From: CAZQVN01 sp964596775
Lineage (GTDB): Bacteria > Eisenbacteria > RBG-16-71-46 > JABDJR01 > JAWXBZ01
DNA length: 64,000 bases
Assembly (NCBI GenBank): GCA_964596775.1
Contig: CAZQVN010000005.1
Location: forward strand, 101,634 to 165,633
Direction: 5' to 3'
Notes under the pieces: generated by a model
The model's input: only the letters and a program-made list of their open reading frames with translations
Database searches by the model: none
What the model was told of the DNA's origin: nothing
Translations under genes and position numbers: made by a program
Shown: positions 8,584 to 17,422 of the stretch, piece by piece
Layout of the letters: every line of letters begins with the position of its first letter
Numbering within the stretch: position 1 is the first letter of the stretch

Positions 8584-9273
8584 TCAGCTGGTGAAGCGGA
8601 ACTTGAATATCGCCCACAGCGCGATGAACGCGTCCTTGAGCGTGATCTTCTTGCCCTCGGCATACGAGCGGCCGTTGTACGAAATCGGCACTTCGAAGAC
8701 CTTCCGCTTCCTGCGGAACAGCTTGGCGGTGATCTCCGGTTCGATGTCGAACGTGTTCGACTTGAGGTTCATTTCGCGCAGGATCTCGGTGCGCACGGCC
8801 TTGTAGCCCGTTTCCATGTCGGTGAGCATCGTGTCGTACAGGATGTTCGTCAGCCAGGTCAGGCTCTTGTTGGCCATGAAGTGCCAGTACAGGAACACCC
8901 GGTGGCTTCCGATGAAGCGCGACCCGTACACGGCATCCGCCCCCTTGCGCAGGATCGGGTCGAGCAGAACCGGAAAGTCGCGCGGATCGTACTCGAGGTC
9001 GGCATCCTGGATGATGCAGACCTCGCCGGTGGCCTCGGCCAGCGCCCGGCGCACCGCCGACCCCTTCCCCTGGTTCCTGTCCTGGCGAAACGTCCGGATC
9101 CGGGGATCGCTCTGGCGGGCCAGGATGGCCGGCGTGCCGTCCGTGGACGCGTCGTCCACGACCACGACCTCCAGGCTCACTTCGGCGGGCAGCGCCACCT
9201 CGAGGACGGCATTCAGCACCGTCTCGATGGTCTGCTGCTCGTTGTAAACCGGAATCAGGACCGAGAGTTTCAG
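8584..9273 (-). CDS. GT2 family glycosyltransferase, DPM1-like
   Basis: 229 residues if translation begins at CTG 9273. The conserved beginning of GT2 enzymes, KLSVLIPVYNEQQ, lies upstream of the first in-frame GTG (9219), and the only sensible start before it is this CTG, which has GGAGG four bases upstream and yields exactly the usual MKLSVLIPVYNE terminus. The nucleotide-sugar site shows VVDDASTDGT (39-48) and IQDADLE with Asp90 and Asp92 as DxD. The short length and lack of C-terminal membrane segments resemble polyprenyl-phosphate mannose or glucose synthases such as DPM1. It probably loads a lipid carrier at the inner membrane for glycan or glycoprotein synthesis. Confidence 0.88.
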   Translation of the reverse strand: MKLSVLIPVYNEQQTIETVLNAVLEVALPAEVSLEVVVVDDASTDGTPAILARQSDPRIRTFRQDRNQGKGSAVRRALAEATGEVCIIQDADLEYDPRDFPVLLDPILRKGADAVYGSRFIGSHRVFLYWHFMANKSLTWLTNILYDTMLTDMETGYKAVRTEILREMNLKSNTFDIEPEITAKLFRRKRKVFEVPISYNGRSYAEGKKITLKDAFIALWAIFKFRFTS

Positions 9274-9355
9274 GGAGCCTCCGACAGGACAAGGGATTGA
9301 AACCGCAAAAGATAGCGGGGGAGGCGGAATTCGTCAAACCCGGGGGAACGGGGAG

Positions 9356-10831
9356 CTAGGACGTCTCTTCCTCGAGGATTTCGGAGCCGTCGAACCCCAG
9401 CCGGACGTCCGCCTCATTGAGATTCGTCTCGATGTGCACGGGCCGTCCCCAGATGGCGTGGAGGTTCCGGAGGGTGTCCTCGGCGTAGTCGCGCTTGAGC
9501 TCCACGCCCTCGAAACGGTGCTGGAGGAGCAGCGCGCCCCGGTTCTGGTAGTTGCCGTCCTTCACGTAGATGAACGGCCGGCCGTGGTTCGTCAGGAGGA
9601 ACAGGAGCTGGCGCTTGACCTCGGCGAACTCGCGGCTCTGGATCTCGTAGTTGCCGGCCTTGTCGTTGTAGCCGAACGTGAAGAGCTTCTGTTCCCGGCA
9701 GAACTCCTCGGTGAGGAACGTGTCGATGAACGTCACGTCGTTGTGGATCTTGCGGACCTCGAAGATCTTTTCGCGGCCGAGGCCGAGTTTCAGGTCCCAG
9801 TTCCTCTTGGCGTTGAAGGAGTCGCACTCCTCGTATTCCTTGCCGAATTTTCCCTTGTTCCAGCGGTCCTCGATGTCGCGGAACAGCTCGAGTCCGATCT
9901 TGTAGGGATTCAGCCGCCCCGGCGACATCGCCACCGTGCCGGAATGGTGGTCGGCGTACTCGATGACCTCCTCCACGGTCAGGAGGTTCCGGGTCATCAT
10001 CGTCGAGTGCCAGTAGCTGGCCCACCCCTCGTTCATGATCTTCGTCTGCCCCTGGGGGGCAAAGTAGTACGCCTCCTCCCGGATGATGTCCAGGATGTCC
10101 CGTTGCCACTTCTCGAGCGGCGCGTGCTCCATCAGGAACAGGAGAACGTCGCGCTCCGGCTCCTCCGGGAACGAACGCGCCTTCAGGGCGTCGTCGGTGA
10201 TCTTCTGCTGCTGGGCCTCGAGAAACTCCTTCGGATTGATGTAGGGGTCCATGTACCCCTTGGACTTCATCTTCTTGACCGTCGACACCTCCTCGTCCCC
10301 GGTCCGCGGCGCCCGCCGCCGCTGGATGAACGGGGAGTGGGGGTCGATGAGGTCCTCGAGCGACAGGCAGGCGTCGATGAACGCCTCCACGCGGTCCAGT
10401 CCCTCGTTGTCGATGTGCCGGCGCACGCGCGCGGCATGGTTCGCCGTCTCGTCCATCATCTTGCGGTTCGTCTTGGCGAACGAGATGTTGTTCTTGAAGA
10501 AGTCGCAGTGGGCGTACACGTGGGCCATCACGAGTTTCTGGTCCACGATCGGGTTCGATTCGAGGAGGTAGGCGTAGCACGGATTGTTGTTGATCACCAT
10601 TTCGTAGATCTTCGACAGCCCGTACCGGTAGCTCTTGGAGAGGTTCTCGTACTCCATTCCGAAGCGCCAGTGGGGGTAGCGGGTGGGAAACCCTCCGTAC
10701 GCGGCCACCTCGTTCATCGTCTCGTAGTCGACCATCTCGAAGACGACCGGGTAGAAATCGAGGCCGTACGACGCGGCAATCCCCTCGATCTTCTGGGCCC
10801 AGCGGGCGAGCAGCGGCGGCAGCGCCTTCAT
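9356..10831 (-). CDS. spoVR: SpoVR family protein
   Basis: 491 residues from ATG 10831, which overlaps the stop of the preceding gene (ATGA). The sequence matches the SpoVR/YcgB family throughout: the N-terminal DFYPVVFEMVDYETMNEVAAY region, YLLESNPIVDQKLVMAHVYAHCDFF in the middle (here split), and NEGWASYWHSTMM. In Bacillus SpoVR affects spore cortex; in enterobacteria YcgB is a stationary-phase protein of unknown biochemistry. It is the last member of the prkA-yeaH-spoVR trio and is presumably controlled by the PrkA kinase, though no mechanism is established for this organism. Length is normal. Confidence 0.95.
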   Translation of the reverse strand: MKALPPLLARWAQKIEGIAASYGLDFYPVVFEMVDYETMNEVAAYGGFPTRYPHWRFGMEYENLSKSYRYGLSKIYEMVINNNPCYAYLLESNPIVDQKLVMAHVYAHCDFFKNNISFAKTNRKMMDETANHAARVRRHIDNEGLDRVEAFIDACLSLEDLIDPHSPFIQRRRAPRTGDEEVSTVKKMKSKGYMDPYINPKEFLEAQQQKITDDALKARSFPEEPERDVLLFLMEHAPLEKWQRDILDIIREEAYYFAPQGQTKIMNEGWASYWHSTMMTRNLLTVEEVIEYADHHSGTVAMSPGRLNPYKIGLELFRDIEDRWNKGKFGKEYEECDSFNAKRNWDLKLGLGREKIFEVRKIHNDVTFIDTFLTEEFCREQKLFTFGYNDKAGNYEIQSREFAEVKRQLLFLLTNHGRPFIYVKDGNYQNRGALLLQHRFEGVELKRDYAEDTLRNLHAIWGRPVHIETNLNEADVRLGFDGSEILEEETS

Positions 10832-11925
10832 CGTCCCTTCCCCAGGAACTCCTTGATGGAGTCGTAGATGGCGTCCTTGTTCGCGATCCGCGACACCACC
10901 AGGTTCTCGATGTCCGGAAGGTTCTGCTCGAGATCCTTGATGAACTGCCCGCTCCCGTACGGGCTTTCCACCTGTCCGTAGGCAAAGAGGTTGGAGGCCG
11001 GGAGCAGGTTTTCCTTCAGCAGCTTGACGCACACCTCGGTGTCGCCGCCGCCCCAGTTGTCGCCGTCGGAAAAGTGGAACGGGTAGATGTTCCACTCCTC
11101 GGGCGGGAACTCCTCCTCGATGACCTTGCGGCAGAGGTCGTACGCGGACGAGATCTTCGTGCCGCCCGACTCCCGGAGATGGAAGAACGTGTGCCGGTCC
11201 ACCACCTTGGCCGCGGCGTCGTGCACGATGAACCGGGTTTCGATCCGCTTGTACTGGCTGGTGAGCCACGTGTCGATCCAGAACGCCTCGTTGCGGACGA
11301 TTTCCTTCTGCTCGTCGCCCATGCTGCCCGAAACGTCCATCATGTAGATGATGACCGCGCAGGATTCCGGCTGCTCGACATCCTTCCACGAGCGGTAGAC
11401 CCGGTCCTCCTTTATGGGAATGATGAACGGCTTTTCCGGGTCGTAGGCGTTGGAGGCGATCTGCCGGCGCAGGGCCTTGCGGTAGGTGCGCTTGAAGTGC
11501 CGGAGCGACTCCGGGCCGGTACGCCGCACGCTCCGGTACTTGTCGCGCGACGACACCACGCTCCGCTTGCCGCGGGGTTCGATGCGGGGGAGTTCCAGTT
11601 CCTCGCCGAGGATCGCGGCCAGTTCCTCGAGCGACAGTTCCACCTCGAGGATGTGGGCGCCGGGCTGGTCGCCGGCCTGCTGGCCGTCGGCCTCGTCGGC
11701 CCCGACCTGGTCGCCGGCTTCCCCTTCGCCCTGTCCGACACCCCCCTTGTTCCTGCCGAACTTGAAGTGGGGCATGTCCACGGAGGGCACGGGTATGGAG
11801 ATCATCTTCCGCCCCTGCCGACCGATCAGTTCCCCCCGGGATATGTACTTCCGGAGTTCCCTCTTGATCCGGCCGCGGATGATGTCCTTGAACCTGTTGT
11901 AATCCTGCTCAACACGAAGAACCAT
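10828..11925 (-). CDS. yeaH: YeaH/YhbH family (DUF444) von Willebrand A-like protein
   Basis: 365 residues from ATG 11925, thirteen bases after the prkA stop. Features of the family: an N-terminal RFKDIIRGRIKRELRKYI segment, an acidic Gly/Asp/Gln-rich linker near residues 62-88, and a VWA-like domain with MIDAS motif DVSGSMG at 197-203, followed by SGGTKISSAY. YeaH partners PrkA in conserved operons of many bacteria and is thought to act in nitrogen-starvation or stationary-phase stress responses. The metal site suggests protein-protein contact rather than catalysis. The ATG at 11991 in the same frame would run into prkA and is not used. Confidence 0.93.
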   Translation of the reverse strand: MVLRVEQDYNRFKDIIRGRIKRELRKYISRGELIGRQGRKMISIPVPSVDMPHFKFGRNKGGVGQGEGEAGDQVGADEADGQQAGDQPGAHILEVELSLEELAAILGEELELPRIEPRGKRSVVSSRDKYRSVRRTGPESLRHFKRTYRKALRRQIASNAYDPEKPFIIPIKEDRVYRSWKDVEQPESCAVIIYMMDVSGSMGDEQKEIVRNEAFWIDTWLTSQYKRIETRFIVHDAAAKVVDRHTFFHLRESGGTKISSAYDLCRKVIEEEFPPEEWNIYPFHFSDGDNWGGGDTEVCVKLLKENLLPASNLFAYGQVESPYGSGQFIKDLEQNLPDIENLVVSRIANKDAIYDSIKEFLGKGR

Positions 11926-11938
11926 GGGTTCCGTCCGC

Positions 11939-13987
11939 TCAGGACTTCGTGTCGCCCCTGGCGAAGATCGAGGCCACGAAGTGCAGGACATCGGTGGCGC
12001 AGATGTCGCAGTAGTTGTAGTTCTTGATCAGCCGGCTCTTGACGATGTCGATCTTCTCCTGCGTTTCCTTGTCCACGACCGAGGACACGAGCGACGTGAG
12101 CTTGATCGAATCCTTCTGGTCCTCGAACAGCTTCGCCTCGAGGGCCCGGTGCAGCCGGTTGTTCATCTTGTAGTCGAACGTCTTGCCGTCCAGCGCCAGG
12201 GCGCCGATGTAGTTCATGATCTCCCGCCGGAAATCGTCCTTCCGCGATTCGGGGATCTCGATCTTTTCCTCGATGGAACGCATCAGCCGCTCGTCCGGCT
12301 CCTCGTCCTGGCCGGTGTACTTGTTGCGCACCCGCTCCTTCTGGGTGTACGCCTTGATGTTGTCGATGTAGTTGGAGCACAGCTTGGTGATGGCCTCCTC
12401 GTCGGCGGAGATCGCGCGCTGCACCTCGTTCTTGACGATGTTCTCGTACTCTTCCTTGGCCACCGAGAGCAGCTCGCGGTAGCGGACGCGCTCCTCGTCG
12501 TTCGAGATGAGCGAGTGGTGCTTGAGTCCCGACTCCAGCTCGTTGAGGACCATGAACGGATTGATGCACGACACGGCCACGTCGCTGACCAGGGCGTTGG
12601 AGATCTTGTCCTGCACGTAGCGGGGCGAGATGCCGGTCATCCCCTCGCGGAGCGTTTCCTTGCGCAGTTCGCGCACGTTGTCCTCGGTGAAGCCGGGAAG
12701 CGTCTTGCCGTTGTACAGCTTGAGCTTCTGGAGCAGCTTGAGCTCGGCCTTCTTCGGCTCCTCGAGGCGGGTCAGGATGGCCCACATGGCCGCCATTTCC
12801 ACGGAGTGGGGGGCGATGTGCTTCCCCTTGATCGTGGTCGGGTTGTAGTCCTTGAGGTAGATCTTGATCTCCTCGTCCAGTTTCGTGATGTACGGGACGT
12901 CGATCTTGACGGTCCGGTCGCGCAGGGCCTCCATGTATTCGTTCTTCTGGAGCTTGCGGTACTCCGGCTCGTTCGTGTGACCGAGGATCACCTCGTCGAT
13001 GTCGGTCTGGGCGAACTTCTTCGGCTTGATCTTGTGTTCCTGGCTGGCGCCGAGCAGGTCGTAGAGGAAGGCCACATCGAGCTTCAGGACCTCGACGAAC
13101 TCGATGAGGCCGCGGTTGGCCACGTTGAATTCGCCGTCGAAGTTGAATGCGCGCGGGTCGCTCTCGGTGCCGTACTCCGCGATCTTCCGGTAGTTGATGT
13201 CGCCGGTGAGCTCCGTGGAATCCTGGTTCTTTTCGTCCTTGGGCTGGAACGTTCCGATGCCGACCCGGTCCTTCTCGGACAGGACCAGTCGGTGCACCCG
13301 CACGTTCTGGATGACCTGCGTCCAGTCCCCGCCGTAGCGCCGGACGAGATCGTCGAAGTTCCGCCGGCAGAACGGGCAGAGATCTCCCTCGACGAGGACC
13401 TGGTCCTCGGGGGCGAACCGGCGGTTCAGCTCCTCCAGGGCCCGCGGGCGGATGCCCGGCGGAATGAGGTGAAGCGGTTCCTCGTGCATCGGGCAGGGCT
13501 GCACGACGTCCTCCCCGGCGGCGTTCTTCTCGACCCACGAGTACGAATAGAGGGCGCCCTCACGGGTGCGGGAATACTCCTCGAGACCCTTTTTCAGGAG
13601 CCGGGCGATCGTGCTCTTGGAGCTGCCCACCGGCCCGTGAAGAAGGATCACGCGTCGTTCCGTGCCGTAGCGCCGCGCCGCGGACTTGAAAATGTTGACG
13701 AGTTTCATCAGCGGAACGTCGAGCCCGTAGACGGCGTCGCGCCCGCGACCCATCGGATCGTCGAAGAACTTGTAGTGGACGATCCGCTTCTTGTACTCCG
13801 TGTATTCCTCGGTGCCGTACGAGAGGATCATGTCGTAGACACGCTGGAAGGACGTGCGGGTGACCTTCGGGTTTTCCGTCACCACGTCGATGTAATCCTG
13901 GAACGACCCTTGCCAGGTCAGTTCGCGATAACTTTCCACGTCCTGCAAATCACGAACGACGGAGACGATATCGACCTTTGAACTCAT
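11939..13987 (-). CDS. prkA: PrkA serine protein kinase / AAA-type protein
   Basis: 682 residues. ATG 13987 is chosen because GGGAG lies nine bases upstream; an extra in-frame ATG at 14062 would add an Arg-rich leader. Walker A is GPVGSSKST at 118-126, and the C-terminal third is the PrkA domain. PrkA-family proteins are reported as Ser kinases and, for some members, as AAA+ proteases or unfoldases acting in stress and sporulation. It heads the prkA-yeaH-spoVR operon on the minus strand with gaps of 13 bases and an overlap, one of the most widely conserved such clusters. Length and motifs are complete. Confidence 0.95.
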   Translation of the reverse strand: MSSKVDIVSVVRDLQDVESYRELTWQGSFQDYIDVVTENPKVTRTSFQRVYDMILSYGTEEYTEYKKRIVHYKFFDDPMGRGRDAVYGLDVPLMKLVNIFKSAARRYGTERRVILLHGPVGSSKSTIARLLKKGLEEYSRTREGALYSYSWVEKNAAGEDVVQPCPMHEEPLHLIPPGIRPRALEELNRRFAPEDQVLVEGDLCPFCRRNFDDLVRRYGGDWTQVIQNVRVHRLVLSEKDRVGIGTFQPKDEKNQDSTELTGDINYRKIAEYGTESDPRAFNFDGEFNVANRGLIEFVEVLKLDVAFLYDLLGASQEHKIKPKKFAQTDIDEVILGHTNEPEYRKLQKNEYMEALRDRTVKIDVPYITKLDEEIKIYLKDYNPTTIKGKHIAPHSVEMAAMWAILTRLEEPKKAELKLLQKLKLYNGKTLPGFTEDNVRELRKETLREGMTGISPRYVQDKISNALVSDVAVSCINPFMVLNELESGLKHHSLISNDEERVRYRELLSVAKEEYENIVKNEVQRAISADEEAITKLCSNYIDNIKAYTQKERVRNKYTGQDEEPDERLMRSIEEKIEIPESRKDDFRREIMNYIGALALDGKTFDYKMNNRLHRALEAKLFEDQKDSIKLTSLVSSVVDKETQEKIDIVKSRLIKNYNYCDICATDVLHFVASIFARGDTKS

Positions 13988-14341
13988 CTCAATCAACTCC
14001 CTTCGGAATCCGAAACTTCGTGCCGGAACACTCCGGAGACAGGAGGCCGGGCTGCTCTCCACTCAGGGAACCGGGCGTATCCGTTCAGGTTCCTTCGGTG
14101 AGCAACAAATATGCCACCGGGGGGGCGATTTGCGGCCCCGGCGGGGTGTCGCTCCCTTACTGTTAATATATAGACACTTGCGAGGATTGCGGAATCGGAT
14201 GTTCGGAAAACGGACCGGGGCGAAGTCGGCGGACGACGGGGCCAACCGGCCAACTTCCAGCGGTCCGGCACCGCATTCCGGCCGCGTCTGGGCCGGACGG
14301 ACGCCCTGGTGCCGTCGCGGTCCCTGCCCCTCAAGCGTCGC
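13988..14341 (-). promoter_or_regulatory. Upstream region of the prkA operon
   Basis: About 350 bases without a supported gene between prkA and the HIT gene. Most is GC-rich, but 14160-14175 is a short AT-rich patch holding TATATT on the minus strand (14165-14170), a plausible -10 element for prkA with a leader of about 170 bases. I see no good -35 hexamer at 16-18 bases, so an alternative sigma factor (the operon is stress-related elsewhere) is possible. ORFs across this stretch are Arg/Pro/Ser-rich shadows. Confidence 0.3.
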
Positions 14342-14686
14342 TCATCCCGGCGGCCACTCGAGGGGGCGCCCCCCCAGGAGGTGCACGTGCAGGTGAAACA
14401 CCGTCTGGCCCGCTTCGGCACCGGTGTTGAGTACGAGACGGAAGCCCCGGTCGGACAGTCCGAGTTTCTCGGCGAGGGTCCGGGCGAGGACGATCGCGCC
14501 CCCGACGAGTTCCGAATCGTCGGAGGAGAGGGCGCCGACACCCGCAACGTGGCGCACCGGAATTATCAGCACATGAACCGGCGCCTGGGGATGGATGTCC
14601 TCGAAGGCGACATATCGGTCGTCCTGGTGTACAATTTTCGCCGGAATCTCTCCGGCAGCGATCCTGCAGAAAAGACAGTCACTCAT
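14342..14686 (-). CDS. HIT family nucleotide hydrolase/transferase
   Basis: 114 residues from ATG 14686. It contains the histidine triad FHLHVHLLGG (His98, His100, His102) that carries out nucleotidyl-phosphate hydrolysis, and an N-terminal CLFC (Cys4, Cys7) typical of the zinc-bearing Hint/PKCI branch. Members hydrolyse phosphoramidates such as AMP-lysine or AMP-NH2 and are housekeeping enzymes in nearly all bacteria. Length fits the Hint branch exactly. It stands alone, divergent from the following lipoprotein gene, with a 116-base gap. Confidence 0.95.
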   Translation of the reverse strand: MSDCLFCRIAAGEIPAKIVHQDDRYVAFEDIHPQAPVHVLIIPVRHVAGVGALSSDDSELVGGAIVLARTLAEKLGLSDRGFRLVLNTGAEAGQTVFHLHVHLLGGRPLEWPPG

Positions 14687-14802
14687 TGTTCATCTCCAGG
14701 GTCCTTCGTCAACGTAGCACCCTGTCTCGGTGGCCGTCAATTTTTTGTCGACGGCCCGCGCCCTACGGCGCGACAGTCACCAGCAAGAAGGGAGTTTTTT
14801 TG

Positions 14803-15225
14803 ATGATCCGCATGCGAGTAACCGCGATCCTGTTCGCGGCGATGGTTTTCGGCGTTTTCCTCGGCGGTTGTCAGGGGAGCGGAGGCTCGGACCAGTCCGG
14901 CGTCTCGAAGAAGGACATCGCCGATGTGGCTTCGATCCTCGCGGATACTTCGGGGATCGAGCGGACCGTCGCCCCGCCCGCGGAGCTGCCGCCCCGGATG
15001 GTCTTCACGAAGCAGGACATTCCGAACGAGGGGGGATACCTCCAGGTTTCGATCGGCGACGTCACGGACAGCCAGGCGAACAAGTTTCTCCGCCGGCTCA
15101 AGTCCGAACCGTGCACCTGCGGCTGCCCGCACACGATCGACCAGTGCCTCATCGACGATCCGCAGTGCGACGTGGCCCACAACCTGGCCCGCCAGGTTCT
15201 CAAGGAAGTCACCGAGGGAGCCTGA
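14803..15225 (+). CDS. Lipoprotein with a C-terminal cysteine cluster
   Basis: 140 residues from ATG 14803, with AAGGGAG about eight bases upstream. The N-terminus is a lipoprotein signal (VFGVFLGGC, lipidated Cys23) followed by a Gly/Ser linker, so the protein is anchored to a membrane facing the periplasm. Residues near 102-120 form a dense cluster PCTCGCPHTIDQC with one more Cys shortly after (PQC), and conserved-looking His and Asp; this could bind a metal or haem-like cofactor or take part in disulfide exchange. I recognise no named family. It is not a CxxCH haem site. The long in-frame extension upstream is noncoding in character. Confidence 0.8.
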   Translation: MIRMRVTAILFAAMVFGVFLGGCQGSGGSDQSGVSKKDIADVASILADTSGIERTVAPPAELPPRMVFTKQDIPNEGGYLQVSIGDVTDSQANKFLRRLKSEPCTCGCPHTIDQCLIDDPQCDVAHNLARQVLKEVTEGA

Positions 15226-15285
15226 TCGGGGTTTGTACGGACCCCCTCGATCTCCCGACCGGAATCTCTCGAGTTGTCCGGCCGG

Positions 15286-15723
15286 TCAGCTCCGGCGGGC
15301 GTCCGCGGGAAGCGGAAAGCGTTCCACGCAGGACTTGAGCGCTTTCAGCGGCGCCTCCGGCAGCCGGGCCGGCCGGCCGTTTTCATCCACGCTCACGTGG
15401 GTCGTACCCCCCTCGGCGAGGAGTTCCGTGCCGCGTCGGACCTGGTAGTGGAACTCCACCGAACGGCTGAGCACGGCCACGACCCAGAGATGAACACCGA
15501 GGGCGTCGTCGTACCGGGCCGGCCGGACGAGTCGGGCGTGAAACCGCGAAACCGGCAGGAAGAACCCCTGGGCTTCGATCGATCCGTAGGGGATTCCCAG
15601 TTCGCGCATGAGGTGACCGCGCGCGGCCTCGAACCAGACAAGGTAGTTCGCATAGTAGGCCTGCCCCATCTGGTCCGTTTCGGAGTAGCGCACCTGGATC
15701 GGGGTGACGACGGGCGATTCCAT
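15286..15723 (-). CDS. Hotdog-fold acyl-CoA thioesterase (YbgC / 4HBT-like)
   Basis: 145 residues from ATG 15723 (ATG 15762 is an in-frame alternative). The 4-hydroxybenzoyl-CoA thioesterase signature is clear: VRYSETDQMGQAYYANYLVW, in which the Asp of ETDQMG is the catalytic residue, followed by FEAARGHLMRELG. Such enzymes cleave acyl-CoA thioesters in the cytoplasm; the YbgC branch is tied to the Tol-Pal region in many bacteria, but no tol genes are here. It is divergent from alaX with a 62-base gap, which must contain both promoters. The acyl substrate cannot be inferred. Confidence 0.92.
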   Translation of the reverse strand: MESPVVTPIQVRYSETDQMGQAYYANYLVWFEAARGHLMRELGIPYGSIEAQGFFLPVSRFHARLVRPARYDDALGVHLWVVAVLSRSVEFHYQVRRGTELLAEGGTTHVSVDENGRPARLPEAPLKALKSCVERFPLPADARRS

Positions 15724-15785
15724 AGGCCTCCCACTATATGGGGCGGGGACGCCCGATTCCACAGGATACCGGCTATAATCACGCC

Positions 15786-17000
15786 ATGATTCCAGGAACC
15801 CGCAGACTGTTTCATGAGGACCCGTTCCTGACCCGGTTCGACGCCACGGTCACGGCCTGCCGCGAGGCCGGCGACGGTCAGTTCGTGGCCACGCTGGACC
15901 AGACGGCGTTCTACGCCGATTCCGGCGGTCAGCCTCACGACACCGGCCGGCTCGGAGATGCGGTCGTTCTGGATGTCCGCGACGCCGACGGGATCCTCGA
16001 GCATCGACTCGACCGCGCCGTCGATCCCGGACCGATCGTCGGGAGCATCGACTGGGACCGCCGGTTCGATCACATGCAGCAGCATACCGGCCAGCACGTC
16101 CTGTCCCGGGCGTTCATCGAAACGGGGAAGGCGGAAACCACGTCGTTTCATCTCGGGACGGACCGCGTGACGATCGATCTCGACCGGCCGGACTGGGACG
16201 ATGCGTTCCTGTCCCGGGCCGAGGAGTGCGCGAACCGGATCGTCCAGGAAAACCGCCCGGTCCTGATTCACTGGACGGACCCGGAAAACGTGAATCGCTT
16301 TCCGCTGCGCAAGCCTCCAACCGCGGCGGGACCGCTCCGCATCGTGGAGGTCAGGGACTTCGATTTTTCCGCCTGCGGCGGCACCCATGTGGGCGCCACC
16401 GGGCAGATCGGCCTCGTCAAGATTCTCCGGGCGGAACGGAACAAGGGGGGTGTGCGCGTGGAGTTCCTCTGCGGTGGCCGCGCGGTCGCCGACTATGGCT
16501 GGAAGCACGAACTCGTTCAGCGCACGGCCGCCCGGTACTCCACGCTGGACCGCGACCTCGAAGGGTCCCTGCTCAAACTCGAGGAGGAGGCGGCGGGACT
16601 GCGCAGGCAGGTCCGCGACCTGACCGACATCGAACTCGGCCGTCGCGCCTGCGAGATCGCCGGCAAGGCGGTGGAGCGCGGGGGGATCCGGATCACGCTC
16701 TGGTCCGGAGACGTGCCCGAGCCGGGGATCGTCAAGGGGCTCGGCCAGAAGCTGAAAGCCTGTCCGAACATGGTGAGCCTCCTGGCCGGCACGACGCCCG
16801 ACGGCAGGACGCACCTGGTCTTTGCGCGGGGCGAGGGGAGCGCGGCGGACCTGGGCGCGGCTCTCCAGGCCGCCCTGCCCGCCATCGAAGGGAAGGGGGG
16901 CGGCCGCGGGGACATCGTCCAGGGATCGGGACCCGCGAAGGAGCGGGCCCGCGAAGCCCTGGAGATCGCGGCACGAAAGCTCGAGGAGGGCACCGGATGA
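15786..17000 (+). CDS. AlaX-type alanyl-tRNA editing protein with DHHA1 domain
   Basis: 404 residues from ATG 15786. The N-terminal half resembles the editing domain of alanyl-tRNA synthetase: zinc motifs HTGQH (His100, His104) and CGGTH (Cys197, His201), and FYADSGGQPHD near 43-52. A coiled segment and a C-terminal DHHA1-like domain follow, as in long AlaX proteins. Such proteins hydrolyse mischarged Ser- or Gly-tRNA(Ala) in trans. There is no aminoacylation core, so it is not alaS. Its TGA overlaps the ATG of the pterin synthase gene, making it the first gene of a four-gene chain with PTPS, folE and the SDR; the functional link between them is unclear. Confidence 0.9.
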   Translation: MIPGTRRLFHEDPFLTRFDATVTACREAGDGQFVATLDQTAFYADSGGQPHDTGRLGDAVVLDVRDADGILEHRLDRAVDPGPIVGSIDWDRRFDHMQQHTGQHVLSRAFIETGKAETTSFHLGTDRVTIDLDRPDWDDAFLSRAEECANRIVQENRPVLIHWTDPENVNRFPLRKPPTAAGPLRIVEVRDFDFSACGGTHVGATGQIGLVKILRAERNKGGVRVEFLCGGRAVADYGWKHELVQRTAARYSTLDRDLEGSLLKLEEEAAGLRRQVRDLTDIELGRRACEIAGKAVERGGIRITLWSGDVPEPGIVKGLGQKLKACPNMVSLLAGTTPDGRTHLVFARGEGSAADLGAALQAALPAIEGKGGGRGDIVQGSGPAKERAREALEIAARKLEEGTG

Positions 17001-17422
17001 TCTACCTGAAGCGCAAGGCGGCGTTCTGCGCGGCGCATCGTCTCTACCGGCCGGATCTGTCCGACCGGGACAACATGGAACTGTTCGGCAAGTGCGCCAC
17101 GCCCGGCGGGCACGGGCACAACTACACGGTCGAGGTGACCGTGGCCGGCGACATCGATCCCCGCACCGGAATGGTCGTCGATCTGAAACGGGTCAAGGAG
17201 ATCCTCAACGCCGAGATCGTCGAGCCCTGGGACCACCGCGACCTGAACACGATGGTTCCCGAACTGAGCGGGGTCATCCCCACCGCGGAAAACCTGGCCA
17301 TCGCCATCTGGAAGAAGCTGGACGGCAAGTTCGCGGGCGCCCGGCTGTACCGGGTCCGGCTCAACGAAACGGAAAAGAACACCGTGGATTACTACGGCCC
17401 CGACGGCCGGGAGGGCAGGTAA
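16997..17422 (+). CDS. 6-pyruvoyl-tetrahydropterin synthase, PTPS-II type
   Basis: 141 residues. The active site aligns with human PTPS at a constant offset of nine: Cys33, zinc ligands His14, His39 and His41, Asp79, His80 and Glu124. The spacing C-x5-HGH (KCATPGGHGHNY) is that of PTPS-II, which makes 6-pyruvoyl-tetrahydropterin for tetrahydrobiopterin, rather than C-x3-HGH of QueD (queuosine) or E-x3-HGH of PTPS-III (folate). The ATG overlaps the alaX stop and its TAA overlaps the ATG of folE. The downstream GTP cyclohydrolase I supplies its substrate, dihydroneopterin triphosphate. A generic annotation would be 6-carboxytetrahydropterin synthase; I consider PTPS-II better supported. Confidence 0.88.
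   Translation: MIYLKRKAAFCAAHRLYRPDLSDRDNMELFGKCATPGGHGHNYTVEVTVAGDIDPRTGMVVDLKRVKEILNAEIVEPWDHRDLNTMVPELSGVIPTAENLAIAIWKKLDGKFAGARLYRVRLNETEKNTVDYYGPDGREGR

Noticed and set aside
16997..17422. QueD (queuosine) assignment for the pterin synthase
   Set aside because: Cys-to-HGH spacing of five residues and the human-like active site fit PTPS-II; no queC, queE or queF is nearby.
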